In this document: positions 1 through 8,476 of the stretch, in pieces
How positions within the stretch are numbered: the stretch's first letter is position 1
Layout of the letters: every line of letters starts with the position of its first letter
Origin: Altererythrobacter epoxidivorans
Lineage (GTDB): Bacteria; Pseudomonadota; Alphaproteobacteria; Sphingomonadales; Sphingomonadaceae
Length of the DNA: 64,000 nucleotides
Direction: 5' to 3'
NCBI RefSeq assembly: GCF_001281485.1
Contig: NZ_CP012669.1
Location: forward strand, 1,984,001-2,048,000
Program-made: the position numbers and the translations under genes
Notes under the pieces: model-generated
What the model was told of the DNA's origin: nothing
What the model saw: the letters and a program-made list of their open reading frames with translations, nothing else
The model's database searches: none

Positions 1-1886
1 AGGAAGCTGAGCCTTGGCAGCAGGTCGTCCAACACCTCTGCCAGCGCGGGCACTTCGAGCATGGCGCCGTAGCGGATTGATTCCGGCAGGATCTTCTTAC
101 GCGTTTTCAGGTAACTCAGCTGGTCTTCGAAAACCTGCTTGGCCGCATCGAATTCCCAAGGCTCGGAAACCATCGGGAACATCACGTAAAGCTGCCGTCC
201 GGCCGAAGCCTCCAGCAACGCCCGCGCCTGTACCTTGAGCAGGCCCTCGCGTTCGAGAGCGAGCCGCAGAGCCCGCCAGCCCATCGCCGGGTTTTCATCG
301 AACTCGGCCACTTCATCGCGCAGGTAGGGCACCGCCTTGTCGCCGCCGATATCGACGGTGCGGAAGATCACCGGCTTTTCACCCGCTGCATCCAGCACAT
401 CGCGATAGAGTCGTGTCTGGCGGTCGCGCTGGGGCAAGGTGGCGGAAACGAGGAACTGGAATTCGGTGCGGAACAGTCCGACACCGTCGGCGCCAGTCAT
501 GGCGAGCGCGCTCATGTCGTCGCGGAGGCCGGCGTTCAGCATTACCTGGATGCGCGTTCCGCAACGAGTGAAAGGTTCGACATCGCGCAGGCTGGCATAG
601 GCGGCCTGCTTCTCGCGCGAACGGGCGAAACGGTCGTCGAATGCAACGCCGACCTGCGCCGTGGGGCGGATTGTCGCGGTGGCGTGATCGGCATCGAGCA
701 GGATCTCGTCACCCTCGCGCACCAGCCCGCGGATACCGCGCGCACGGCCGAGCACGGGCACGCCCATAGCGCGGGCGACGATCACGACGTGCGCCGTCAG
801 CGAACCTTCTTCGAGGATGACACCCTTCAGCCGCCGCTTGTCGTATTCGAGCAGTTCGGCAGGCCCGAGGTTCTTGGCAAGCAGGATCGTGTCGCGTCGA
901 AGACCCTGGCTCGCAGCCGTGCCCAGTTGCCCCGACACGATGCGCAGCAAGCGGTTCGCCAGATCCTCGAGGTCGTGCATCCGATCCATCAGCAATGGAT
1001 CGTCGATTTCGCGCATGCGCATACGGGTGCGCTGCTGGACGCGTTCGATGGCCGCTTCTGCGGTCAGTCCGCTGTCGATCGCTTCGTTGATGCGCCGCGA
1101 CCAGCCCTCGTCATAGGCGAACATCTTGTAGGTCTTGAGGACCTCTTCATGTTCCCCGCCGACCCCAAATTCGGCCTGGCTCGCCATGTTGTCGATCTGC
1201 TCGCGCATCTTGTCGAACGCTCGGTAAACGCGCTGGCGCTCGGCTTCGATGTCTTCGGCCATTACCTGGTCGATGGTGATACGAGGCTGGTGAAACACCG
1301 CATGGCCGCTTCCCAAACCCTTGACCAGCGCCAGGCCGGCCACCGTCTGCATACCGGTGAGGCTTTCTGACAGGCCGCCGGTTTCCTCTTCGTCGATCAG
1401 CCCGGCATTGGCGATCAGTTCGGACAAGACCATTGCGGTCGTCTGAAGCGCTTCGATTTCGACGTCTTCATAGCGACGCGGCTCTACATGCTGGACGTTC
1501 AGCGCGCCGACTGCGCGTTCGCGATAGACGATCGGAACGCCGGCGAAGGAGTGAAACTTGTCTTCGCCCGTTTCCGGCCGGTACTGGAAGTCGGGATGAG
1601 CCTTCGCCTCTGCGAGGTTCAGCGTCTCGACATTCTGCACCAGCGTGCCGGTGAGACCTTCGCCGATGGCCATGCGGGTGACGTGGACAGCGCTCTTGTT
1701 CAGGCCCTGCGTTGCATAGAGTTCGAGCATCCCCTCGCGAAGAAGGTAGATCGAGCAGACCTCGCTATCGAGGCTTTCGCCGATGATCTCGACCACGCGG
1801 TCGAGCTTCCCCTGCGCATGCATGCGCGAGGCCATGACCTCGTGAAGTCGGGTAAGAATCTGGCGGGCGGCGAATACAGCTGACAT
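1..1886 (-). CDS. ptsP: PtsP, phosphoenolpyruvate-protein phosphotransferase (partial)
   Basis: First enzyme of the nitrogen-type PTS; it takes phosphate from PEP and passes it to NPr, a cytosolic regulatory relay. About 628 residues are present; the C-terminal end of the PEP-binding barrel runs off the left edge (family length is about 750). The N-terminal 160 residues form a GAF domain. The swivelling phosphohistidine domain follows, with SLTAHVVIVAR placing the active His at residue 366. The barrel motifs GVGLFRTEF and GWRALRLAL come later. The start is the ATG at 1886; no Shine-Dalgarno is visible, but a TATAGT box lies just upstream. The GAF domain separates it from the sugar-PTS enzyme I. 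Confidence 0.93.
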   Translation of the reverse strand, partial: MSAVFAARQILTRLHEVMASRMHAQGKLDRVVEIIGESLDSEVCSIYLLREGMLELYATQGLNKSAVHVTRMAIGEGLTGTLVQNVETLNLAEAKAHPDFQYRPETGEDKFHSFAGVPIVYRERAVGALNVQHVEPRRYEDVEIEALQTTAMVLSELIANAGLIDEEETGGLSESLTGMQTVAGLALVKGLGSGHAVFHQPRITIDQVMAEDIEAERQRVYRAFDKMREQIDNMASQAEFGVGGEHEEVLKTYKMFAYDEGWSRRINEAIDSGLTAEAAIERVQQRTRMRMREIDDPLLMDRMHDLEDLANRLLRIVSGQLGTAASQGLRRDTILLAKNLGPAELLEYDKRRLKGVILEEGSLTAHVVIVARAMGVPVLGRARGIRGLVREGDEILLDADHATATIRPTAQVGVAFDDRFARSREKQAAYASLRDVEPFTRCGTRIQVMLNAGLRDDMSALAMTGADGVGLFRTEFQFLVSATLPQRDRQTRLYRDVLDAAGEKPVIFRTVDIGGDKAVPYLRDEVAEFDENPAMGWRALRLALEREGLLKVQARALLEASAGRQLYVMFPMVSEPWEFDAAKQVFEDQLSYLKTRKKILPESIRYGAMLEVPALAEVLDDLLPRLSF

Positions 1887-1897
1887 GTCGGAATGCG

Positions 1898-1903
1898 ACT
1901 ATA
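1898..1903 (-). promoter_or_regulatory. Possible -10 element of ptsP
   Basis: Minus-strand TATAGT (5 of 6 matches to TATAAT) ends 11 bases before the ptsP ATG. A weak -35 (TTTCGC) lies 16 bases further upstream. If real, the transcript would start within a few bases of the ATG and be nearly leaderless, which fits the missing ribosome-binding site. Confidence 0.3.
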
Positions 1904-1946
1904 GCACCCGTTGGTAAAAGCGAAATGCAACAAATGTTTCGGCACA

Positions 1947-1973
1947 CTCGCCCGCGCTTTCAAAGCGGGCGAG
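1947..1973. repeat. Stable hairpin between ptsP and a DUF465 gene
   Basis: A perfect 9-bp inverted repeat (CTCGCCCGC / GCGGGCGAG) with a 9-base loop lies just past the stop of the DUF465 gene and upstream of ptsP. Neither strand has a T-run after it, so it is not a standard intrinsic terminator. It could still stop or protect the short DUF465 transcript. Confidence 0.45.
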
Positions 1974-2000
1974 GTGCTATTTGGCGGAAAGATCTCCGCG

Positions 2001-2159
2001 TCAGGCTTGCGCGATTTCCTGCTTGATCTGCAGTTTGCGCTTCTTGAGTTGCTGGATCATCACATCGTCTGGCGCGGGCCGGTTCATTTCCTCGCGCAGC
2101 CGGGCCTCGAGACCGGCGTGCTTGGACTGTAGCGCGGTGACGTGGGACGATGATGCCAT
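2001..2159 (-). CDS. DUF465 (YdcH-like) small protein
   Basis: A 52-residue charged, helical cytosolic protein. It has the family layout: a first helix (LQSKHAGLEARLREEM), a turn, then a basic helix (IQQLKKRKLQIKQEI) that probably forms a helical hairpin or coiled coil. The function of the family is unknown. The ATG at 2159 is preceded by AAGGAGA at good spacing. A second DUF465 gene is divergent 175 bp away; the two share the LKKRKL core, so they look like an old tandem duplication that has inverted or diverged. Confidence 0.8.
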   Translation of the reverse strand: MASSSHVTALQSKHAGLEARLREEMNRPAPDDVMIQQLKKRKLQIKQEIAQA

Positions 2160-2334
2160 CTAGGTTCTCCTTAAGAGGTTGCGACCCCCTTCGAAGCGAC
2201 TCGTCCAAGCGCGGACGAACCGCGAATTGTCATCAAAACACATGATGCCTATTGAGGTAAAGGACTTTGCCGATAGTAAACCGGCGCATCCGGACAAGCG
2301 TGCCAGAAACCGGATCAAACGAAGGGTGCTGCGA

Positions 2335-2532
2335 GTGACCGACGAAGAGATGCGCAAGCGGCTGGAATTGCTGCGCACCGAACACCGCGATCTCGATGCG
2401 GCTATCTCAGCGCTTACCGACGCGGGGTCGACGGACCAGTTGCAGATTGCGCGCCTGAAGAAACGCAAATTGCGTCTGAAGGACCAGATTTCCTTGATCG
2501 AGGACAGCCTGCTTCCCGACATAATCGCCTGA
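2335..2532 (+). CDS. DUF465 (YdcH-like) small protein
   Basis: About 65 residues, starting VTDEEMRKRLELLRTEHRD, followed by IARLKKRKLRLKDQI and ending PDIIA. This matches the usual length and two-helix pattern of DUF465 proteins, whose function is unknown. I chose the GTG at 2335 because GAAGGG lies 8 bases upstream. ATGs at 2242 and 2245 would add about 30 basic, low-complexity residues with no ribosome-binding site, and the ATG at 2350 would cut into the first helix. It is divergent from the other DUF465 gene. Confidence 0.7.
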   Translation: MTDEEMRKRLELLRTEHRDLDAAISALTDAGSTDQLQIARLKKRKLRLKDQISLIEDSLLPDIIA

Positions 2533-2652
2533 TTTGCGTCGTTTCGCCGGGCCAAATGTGTGCCACGGCGGGACAGCTTTCGAGAAGCCTAGGGATATTA
2601 TGGTTGATTCACTGGCGCGCGAGTCTCGCGGTGAATAGATTCCGTCCGATCA

Positions 2653-3141
2653 ATGGCCCAGACTAGCAACCTTTCCCGTCCGATCATCGAGGCGCTTTAC
2701 AGCGAAGCCTTGCTGCTGGCCGACGAAGTACGTGCGGTCTTCGCACTGGGCATGAACGACCTTCCCGCCGATACCAACGATCACCTGCGGCTTGCCTTGT
2801 CGAGCGAGGGGCTGAAGGCGACCACCCGCATGATGCACGTGCTGGCCTGGCTGCTGAACCAGCGAGCCTATTTTTCCGGCGAACTGACCGAAAGCCAGCT
2901 TCGCAAGCACAGCAAGCTTCCCGAAGACCGACCGTCCCGCGACGAAGACATGGACCTGCTGGAAGAGCCGACCCGTGAACTGATCGAAGACACGATGCGG
3001 CTGCACAACCGGATCGCCCGCCTCGACAGCGCCTGGCGCGATGATTTCGAAGTCCAGCCGACCGTGCGCCGCCTGCACGAACGATTGGGTCAGGCGCTGC
3101 TGAAACGCGAAATCCAGGCCGGCAACGAACGCCACGGCTGA
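2653..3141 (+). CDS. DUF1465 family protein (RcdA-like)
   Basis: A 162-residue helical cytosolic protein matching the DUF1465 family. Its best known member is RcdA of Caulobacter, an adaptor that helps ClpXP degrade the cell-cycle regulator CtrA. The family-like N-terminus (IIEALYSEALLLADEVRAVF) and the LKATTRMMHVLAWLLNQRAY helix region are visible. The C-terminal tail is short and charged. RcdA activity is known only for the Caulobacter protein and is inferred here. CtrA-type boxes elsewhere in the window show that such a circuit may exist in this organism. The gene converges with glpK. Confidence 0.75.
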   Translation: MAQTSNLSRPIIEALYSEALLLADEVRAVFALGMNDLPADTNDHLRLALSSEGLKATTRMMHVLAWLLNQRAYFSGELTESQLRKHSKLPEDRPSRDEDMDLLEEPTRELIEDTMRLHNRIARLDSAWRDDFEVQPTVRRLHERLGQALLKREIQAGNERHG

Positions 3142-3154
3142 CGCCGGCGCGCGT

Positions 3155-4624
3155 TCAGGCTGCGGCCAGCGCTTTCCTCCATCGGGCAAGTCGTTCGGCG
3201 CGAACACCGTCTTCCATATGCGGAGAGAACCGGCTCAGCGTCCCGCGCATCTGCTTGGCCGCCGTCGGCAGGTCCTCGTAGAGACCCGCACCGACTGCAG
3301 CGAGCATCGCTGCGCCGAGCGCGGTCGTCTCGACGAATTCGGGGCGCTCGACAGTCAGGTCGAGAAAATCTGCAAGGTCCTGAGCCATCCAGTCGTTGGC
3401 GCTCATCCCGCCGTCGATCTTGAGCTTGCCCCAAGACGCGCCGTCGGCGGCAAAGGCTTCTGCCAGGTCGAATGTCTGATGCGCCATGGCTTCCAGCGCG
3501 GCGCGCGCCACTTCGGCCTTGCCGCTGTGAAAACTCAAACCGGTGATGACCCCTCGAGCCTCGGCACGCCAGTGCGGAGCACCCAGCCCGGCAAGGGCCG
3601 GGACTATGGTGACGCCGCCAGTGTCCTCGATGGAGCGGGCAAGCTCCTCCGTCTGCGCGGCAACATCGACGATGCCGAGGGAATCCCTCAGCCATTGCAC
3701 TAGGCTGCCCGCAACGAAGACCGACCCTTCGAGTGCATATGTCCGCTTTCCGCCAAACTGGTACAGGACAGTCCCCAGCAGGCGATGGTCAGAGACCGGA
3801 ATGTCGCCGCCCATGTTCGTAAGCACGAATGCTCCCGTGCCATATGTCGCCTTGGTTTCGCCCGGTTCGAGGCAGGCCTGCCCGATGGTCGCCGATTGCT
3901 GGTCCCCGGCGAGGCCCGTGATCGGAATCGCCTGGCCGAACAATGCTGCATCGGTCTCGCCGAACGGTCCGGCGTTATCGACGACCTCGCCCAGCGCCGC
4001 GGTCGGCACACCGAAAAGTTCGCACAGCCTGGGCTCGAAACCCTCGTCGCCGAGCCCCATCAACAAGGTGCGGCTCGCATTGCTTGCATCGGTCAGATGT
4101 GCGCCGCCGGTCAGCTTGAACATCAGCCAGCTCTCGATCGTGCCGAATGCCAGACTTCCGGCGTCCCTTGCTGCCCGAACCGCTTCAAAATTGTCGAGCA
4201 TCCAGCGCATCTTGGTGCCCGAGAAATAGGGATCGAGCAGCAGGCCGGTCTGGCGTTGCACCTCGGCCTCATGCCCTGCTGATCTCAGGCTCTCGCAGAA
4301 ATCGGCTGTCCGGCGATCCTGCCAGACGATGGCGCGACAAAGCGGATTGCCGCTTTGCTTGTCCCAGGCGACAACCGTTTCCCGCTGGTTGGTGATGCCG
4401 ATGCAGGCAATGCGATCTGCGCCGCCTGCCTTCTCTATCGCCTGCCGAGCGCAGTCGAGGGTGCGGAACCAGATCTCGTCTGCGTCGTGTTCGACCCAGC
4501 CCGCGCGCGGATAGTGCTGCGTTATATCCTGCTGTGCGCTTCCGTGGAAACTGCCGTCCAGGCCGAACAGCATCGCTCTCGTCGAGGTTGTCCCTTCATC
4601 GAGAACGAGAATGAATTCGGACAT
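3155..4624 (-). CDS. glpK: Glycerol kinase
   Basis: Phosphorylates glycerol to glycerol 3-phosphate with ATP in the cytosol, the entry step of glycerol use. At 489 residues it has normal FGGY-kinase length. The phosphate-binding start LVLDEGTTSTRAMLF, the catalytic region GDQQSATIGQ, the hinge ATYGTGAF and the C-terminal ATP-site segment DGGMSANDWMAQ are all present. The usual first motif has DQGTT; here it is DEGTT. The start is the ATG at 4624, with GGAG five bases upstream; a longer frame to 4765 is not conserved-looking. No glpF, glpD or glpR is nearby. It is divergent from an MBL-fold hydrolase gene. Confidence 0.93.
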   Translation of the reverse strand: MSEFILVLDEGTTSTRAMLFGLDGSFHGSAQQDITQHYPRAGWVEHDADEIWFRTLDCARQAIEKAGGADRIACIGITNQRETVVAWDKQSGNPLCRAIVWQDRRTADFCESLRSAGHEAEVQRQTGLLLDPYFSGTKMRWMLDNFEAVRAARDAGSLAFGTIESWLMFKLTGGAHLTDASNASRTLLMGLGDEGFEPRLCELFGVPTAALGEVVDNAGPFGETDAALFGQAIPITGLAGDQQSATIGQACLEPGETKATYGTGAFVLTNMGGDIPVSDHRLLGTVLYQFGGKRTYALEGSVFVAGSLVQWLRDSLGIVDVAAQTEELARSIEDTGGVTIVPALAGLGAPHWRAEARGVITGLSFHSGKAEVARAALEAMAHQTFDLAEAFAADGASWGKLKIDGGMSANDWMAQDLADFLDLTVERPEFVETTALGAAMLAAVGAGLYEDLPTAAKQMRGTLSRFSPHMEDGVRAERLARWRKALAAA

Positions 4625-4676
4625 TTGAGCTCCCATACCGCAGCGGTTGCGTGACTTCTGCCAGCTTCGTCGCCAT

Positions 4677-5555
4677 ATGCAAGCCATGGCCCTTCCACCA
4701 GAACCCTGGCCGACCGGTGTCGCGGAACAGCTCGAGCCGCTGGTTCGCCGCGTGCTTGCGCCCAATCCCTCGCCGTATACCTATACCGGCACACAGACAT
4801 ATATCGTCGGCGCCGGTGACCGCGTGGCGGTGATCGATCCCGGACCTGCGGACCAGGCGCATATCGATGCGATCATGGCTGCGGTCGGCGATGCCGAGAT
4901 TGCCGCGCTGATGTGCACCCACACGCACCGCGACCATTCGCCTGCCGCCGCCCCGATCGCGGCAATGACGGGCGCTCCGGTGGTCGGATGCGCTCCGCTT
5001 GTGCTCGATACCGACAGGCCGCGCGCGGACGAGGCATTCGACCCGACCTATGAGCCAGACCGTGTTCTGGAAGATGGAGAGGCGATGTCCGGACCGGGCT
5101 GGACGCTGCGCGCGATCCATACGCCCGGGCATACGTCAAACCACCTGTGTTTCGCGCTCGAGGAGAGCGGTGCGCTCTTTACCGGAGATCACGTGATGGG
5201 CTGGTCGACCAGCGTCGTGATCCCGCCCGACGGGGACATGGGCCTCTACATGAAGAGCCTCGAGAAGCTGCAGGAGCGCGAGGACACGATCTATTACTCC
5301 GCGCACGGCGAACCGATTACCAAGCCGAGGCAACTTGTCCGCGGCATGATCGGCCACCGCCGCCAGCGCGAAAACCAGATCTTGCGCCTGCTGGGCGAAC
5401 AGGCTCGCCCGATCCCGGCCTTCATTCCCGACATGTACAAGGGGCTGGACCCGCGACTCCACAAGGCGGCCGAGATGAGTGTCGAAGCGCATCTTCTCGA
5501 CCTGGAACGCCGCGGAATGGTCGCCCGTTCGGAGGACATATGGCAGACGATCTGA
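4677..5555 (+). CDS. MBL-fold metallohydrolase, LACTB2-like
   Basis: A 292-residue cytosolic hydrolase with a metallo-beta-lactamase fold. The zinc motif HTHRDH is at residues 82-87, followed by GHTSNH and the GDHVMGW segment. A C-terminal winged-helix tail (EMSVEAHLLDLERRGMV) is typical of the LACTB2 group, some of which cut single-stranded RNA; the substrate here is unknown. Starts at 4677 (ATG), 4686 (ATG) and 4647 (TTG) are possible and none has a good ribosome-binding site. Its last 16 bases overlap the following DUF4230 gene, so the two are probably translated together. Confidence 0.85.
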   Translation: MQAMALPPEPWPTGVAEQLEPLVRRVLAPNPSPYTYTGTQTYIVGAGDRVAVIDPGPADQAHIDAIMAAVGDAEIAALMCTHTHRDHSPAAAPIAAMTGAPVVGCAPLVLDTDRPRADEAFDPTYEPDRVLEDGEAMSGPGWTLRAIHTPGHTSNHLCFALEESGALFTGDHVMGWSTSVVIPPDGDMGLYMKSLEKLQEREDTIYYSAHGEPITKPRQLVRGMIGHRRQRENQILRLLGEQARPIPAFIPDMYKGLDPRLHKAAEMSVEAHLLDLERRGMVARSEDIWQTI

Positions 5556-6238
5556 AATCGAGCGGTCTCGAACCGCAGGTGGCGCTGCCATTGATGCGGG
5601 ACAAGCCGCTGGCGCAGGTGCAGGCCGTTCCATGGCTGATCGTGATCCTCCTGCTTGCGGCGACCGCATGGCTCGGTTGGAAAGCTTTCTTCGAAAAGGA
5701 AGAAGGCGACCCAGTGGCAAGCGCCATGCTGGCCTTCCAGAAACAGAATTCGCTGACCGTTTTCTCCTCCCGCTTCGAGGTCGTCGCGGAAAGCATCGAC
5801 ACGCGAGGGATAGCCGGCTTCGACCTCCTCAAGTCGCGGCAGGCGGCAATCATCCCGGCCACCGTCGAATATCGGCTCGACCTGGCGCAGATGGACCGAG
5901 ACCGGTTTGCCTGGGACGCCGAAAGCGAAACCCTTTCAGTAACGCTCCCGCCGCTGCGGATTTCGCGGCCCAACCTCGACGAGGCGCAGGCGCGGATCTT
6001 CACTGAGGGCGCCTATGTCACGCGCGACGCCAGCAGCGACCTGTCGCGCAATAATTCGGCGCAGGCGGAAAAGCGCGCATCCGTTTTTGCCAAGAACCCG
6101 CAGGTGCTCGCCCTCGCCCGTACGGCGGCAAAGGAAGCGGTGAGGCAGAACCTCGCCATCCCCTTGCAGGTGTCAGGCTATGAAAATGCCAGCGTCACGG
6201 TGATGTTCGAGGGGGAAGATCCAAAGTCGGGAACTTGA
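5540..6238 (+). CDS. DUF4230 membrane-anchored protein
   Basis: A 232-residue protein with one N-terminal membrane segment (VPWLIVILLLAATAWLGW, about residues 31-48) and a long soluble domain. The body (SLTVFSSRFEVVAES, then AIIPATVEYRLDLAQM) has the look of the DUF4230 family, of unknown function. The ATG at 5540 is preceded by GGAGG inside the upstream hydrolase gene, so translation is probably coupled. The soluble part may face the periplasm, since only about 30 residues precede the membrane segment. Confidence 0.75.
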   Translation: MADDLKSSGLEPQVALPLMRDKPLAQVQAVPWLIVILLLAATAWLGWKAFFEKEEGDPVASAMLAFQKQNSLTVFSSRFEVVAESIDTRGIAGFDLLKSRQAAIIPATVEYRLDLAQMDRDRFAWDAESETLSVTLPPLRISRPNLDEAQARIFTEGAYVTRDASSDLSRNNSAQAEKRASVFAKNPQVLALARTAAKEAVRQNLAIPLQVSGYENASVTVMFEGEDPKSGT

Positions 6239-6316
6239 CCCCGACCCATACGGTCGGCAAATTCGCCCGATAAAACAGGTGGTCGCTTGAATTTTCCGGG
6301 GGGAGGAAACAAGCCG

Positions 6317-7084
6317 ATGGCAACAATCGCACATGAGCCGACCGGTATGGCCGGCGAACACAAGTTCTTCATGATCGCGAGCTGGCTGCTCGGCGTGATG
6401 ACCGTTGGCGGTTTTGCCATCAACGCAGCGATGGGCCGATCCAGCTTCGATGTCCCCGCAGTCTATCACATCCATGCATTCTTTTTCGTTGGTTTCGTGG
6501 CGCTCTACATCACGCAGGCGACGCTCGCCGCGCGCGGGAATAAGGCCTTGCACATGCGGCTGGGCCAGGTTTCGGTAATCTGGATACCGCTGATGCTGGC
6601 CGCTGGCGCATGGCTCACGTTCAAGACGTTGCAGGTTCTGGGCGGACCGCCTTTCTTCGACCAAAGCGAATTTCTGGTCGTGAACCTGTTCCACCTTGCG
6701 GCTTTCGGCGGGCTCGCCTTTGCTGCCCTGCGGATGCGCAAGCAGAGCGACTGGCACAAGCGATTGATGTTCGGGGCGATGGTGACCGTCAGCGCCCCCG
6801 GAATTGCGCGATTGCTTCCCCTGCCCTTCGTGATCCCCTGGGTCTTTCCCGTACTGTTCGGTGTCATGTCGCTGTTCATCCTTGCAGGGATGATGATGGA
6901 CCGGCGCGTGCACGGCAAAGTCCACAAGGCCTGGTGGTGGGCGCTGCTCGTCCCGCTCGCAGCCATGGGAATTGGCGAAGTTATCGGCGCGACCAGTTAT
7001 GCCCGGACATGGGTTGCAGGTCATGTCGCAGGCACGCCCGGCGACGAGCGCCCGGCAGAAGCGTTCCTGCCGCCCGGTATGTAA
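6317..7084 (+). CDS. Polytopic membrane protein with conserved histidines
   Basis: A 255-residue inner-membrane protein with about seven hydrophobic segments. Histidines lie at or near membrane edges (YHIHAFFF, LHMRLGQ, DWHKRLM, HGKVHKAWWW). This pattern recalls DUF2306/cytochrome-b561-like proteins that may bind haem, but I cannot confirm a family. The start at ATG 6317 is preceded by GGGGGGAGGAA, a very strong ribosome-binding site; an upstream in-frame TTG at 6287 is less likely. It lies alone between the DUF4230 gene and nadA, each with its own gap. Confidence 0.7.
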   Translation: MATIAHEPTGMAGEHKFFMIASWLLGVMTVGGFAINAAMGRSSFDVPAVYHIHAFFFVGFVALYITQATLAARGNKALHMRLGQVSVIWIPLMLAAGAWLTFKTLQVLGGPPFFDQSEFLVVNLFHLAAFGGLAFAALRMRKQSDWHKRLMFGAMVTVSAPGIARLLPLPFVIPWVFPVLFGVMSLFILAGMMMDRRVHGKVHKAWWWALLVPLAAMGIGEVIGATSYARTWVAGHVAGTPGDERPAEAFLPPGM

Positions 7085-7179
7085 CCAGGCGCACCCGACA
7101 TTCGAAGGAACGCACTCGCCTTGCCGTGTGTTGCCTCTATAGAGGGGACGAAACCCCCTGAAGCAGACGGGAAAAGCGA

Positions 7180-8181
7180 ATGAGTATCGAGACGAAAGTG
7201 CCTGCCGGCGAGGACCTTCTCGCGGAGATCGACCGCCTGCGCAAAGAGCGCAACGCAGTCATCCTGGCGCACTATTACCAGACCAGCGATATTCAGGACA
7301 TTGCAGACTTCGTCGGTGACAGCCTTGAATTGAGCCGCAAGGCGGCCGAAACCGATGCGGACGTTATCGCTTTCTGCGGGGTCAAGTTCATGGCCGATAC
7401 GGCCAAGATCCTGAGCCCTGAAAAAATCGTCGTCCTTCCCGACATGGACGCAGGCTGCAGCCTTGAAGACAGCTGTCCGCCCGAAAAATTCAAGGCTTTC
7501 CGCGAGGCGCATCCCGATCACATCGCGCTGACCTACATCAACTGCTCGACCGAAGTGAAAGCGCTCTCGGACGTCATCGTCACCAGCTCCAGCGCGGAAA
7601 CCATCCTCGCGCAGATCCCCGAAGACCAGAAAATCATCTTCGGACCGGACCGCCACCTCGGCGGGTACCTGAGCCGCAAGTTCAACCGCGAAATGCTGCT
7701 GTGGCCGGGCGTATGCATCGTGCACGAAGCTTTCAGCGAAACCGAACTGCTCAAGCTGAAGGAACAATATCCGGGCGCGCCGATCGCAGCACATCCCGAA
7801 TGTCCGCCGTCAATCATCGATCACGCCGATTACGTCGGTTCGACCAGCGGCATCCTGCAGTTCGCGCAGACCTTCGAAGGTGACACGCTGATTGTCGCGA
7901 CCGAGCCGCACATCATGCACCAGATGGAAAAGGCGCTGCCGGAAAAGACCTTCATCGGCGCGCCGGGTGCCGACGGCAATTGCAGCTGCAACATCTGCCC
8001 CTACATGGCGCTCAACACGATGGAAAAGCTCTATGTCGCGCTCCGCGATCTGGAACCGCGGATCGAGATCGAGGAAGGGCTGCGGTTGAAGGCCAAGCAG
8101 AGCCTCGATCGCATGCTGGAAATGACAAGCGGCACCATCGGCAAGGGAGACCTGGGCGAGGTGCCGTTCAAGGCCGATTGA
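7180..8181 (+). CDS. nadA: Quinolinate synthase A
   Basis: Condenses iminoaspartate with dihydroxyacetone phosphate to quinolinate in de novo NAD synthesis; a cytosolic [4Fe-4S] enzyme. The 333 residues include the family marks ILAHYYQ near the N-terminus, GDSLELSRKAA, DMDAGCSLEDSC (first cluster Cys), HPECPPSI (second) and NCSCNICPYM (third). nadB and nadC are not in the window. The stop codon overlaps the ATG of a small gene that is broken by a TGA, an arrangement that suggests the two were once coupled. Confidence 0.95.
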   Translation: MSIETKVPAGEDLLAEIDRLRKERNAVILAHYYQTSDIQDIADFVGDSLELSRKAAETDADVIAFCGVKFMADTAKILSPEKIVVLPDMDAGCSLEDSCPPEKFKAFREAHPDHIALTYINCSTEVKALSDVIVTSSSAETILAQIPEDQKIIFGPDRHLGGYLSRKFNREMLLWPGVCIVHEAFSETELLKLKEQYPGAPIAAHPECPPSIIDHADYVGSTSGILQFAQTFEGDTLIVATEPHIMHQMEKALPEKTFIGAPGADGNCSCNICPYMALNTMEKLYVALRDLEPRIEIEEGLRLKAKQSLDRMLEMTSGTIGKGDLGEVPFKAD

Positions 8182-8447
8182 TGAGCCTGACGGCGCGGGT
8201 TCTCAACGGCCTCAAGGGATGGCGTTTTTCGGGAACGCCCGATCAGGGAGAAGCGCTGCCGCATTGACCGTGCAATTACTGGACTGTGTGCGGCGATAGC
8301 GAGGGCTCGGTCACCCTGCGCGATCCGATCTATGGGTATCGCCGCGAGTTTTCGGTCAGGTCCGGCATCCATCGGGGCGAGAGGCACAGTTTTGCCTTCG
8401 CAGAAGTATCGAACGGCGTCTTCGTCGTTTTCGAGCGGGTCGGATAA
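8181..8447 (+). pseudogene. Small gene interrupted by an in-frame TGA
   Basis: A reading frame starts at the ATG that overlaps the nadA stop and runs 28 codons to a TGA at 8265-8267. The same frame then stays open for 59 more codons to a TAA at 8445-8447. The second half (DPIYGYRREFSV, ERHSFAFAEVSNGVFVVF) reads like a compact folded domain, so the two parts probably belonged to one protein of about 88 residues. I do not recognise the family. It could be a recent nonsense mutation, a sequencing error, or two tiny genes with the second starting at an internal GTG (8286). Confidence 0.5.
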
Positions 8448-8476
8448 ACTCGCGCAGTGGTGCGTTTGCATTACCG

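Noticed and set aside
684..1370. Long plus-strand open frame
   Set aside because: It lies antisense to ptsP, whose minus-strand protein is clearly homologous to its family; the plus frame has no recognisable motif.
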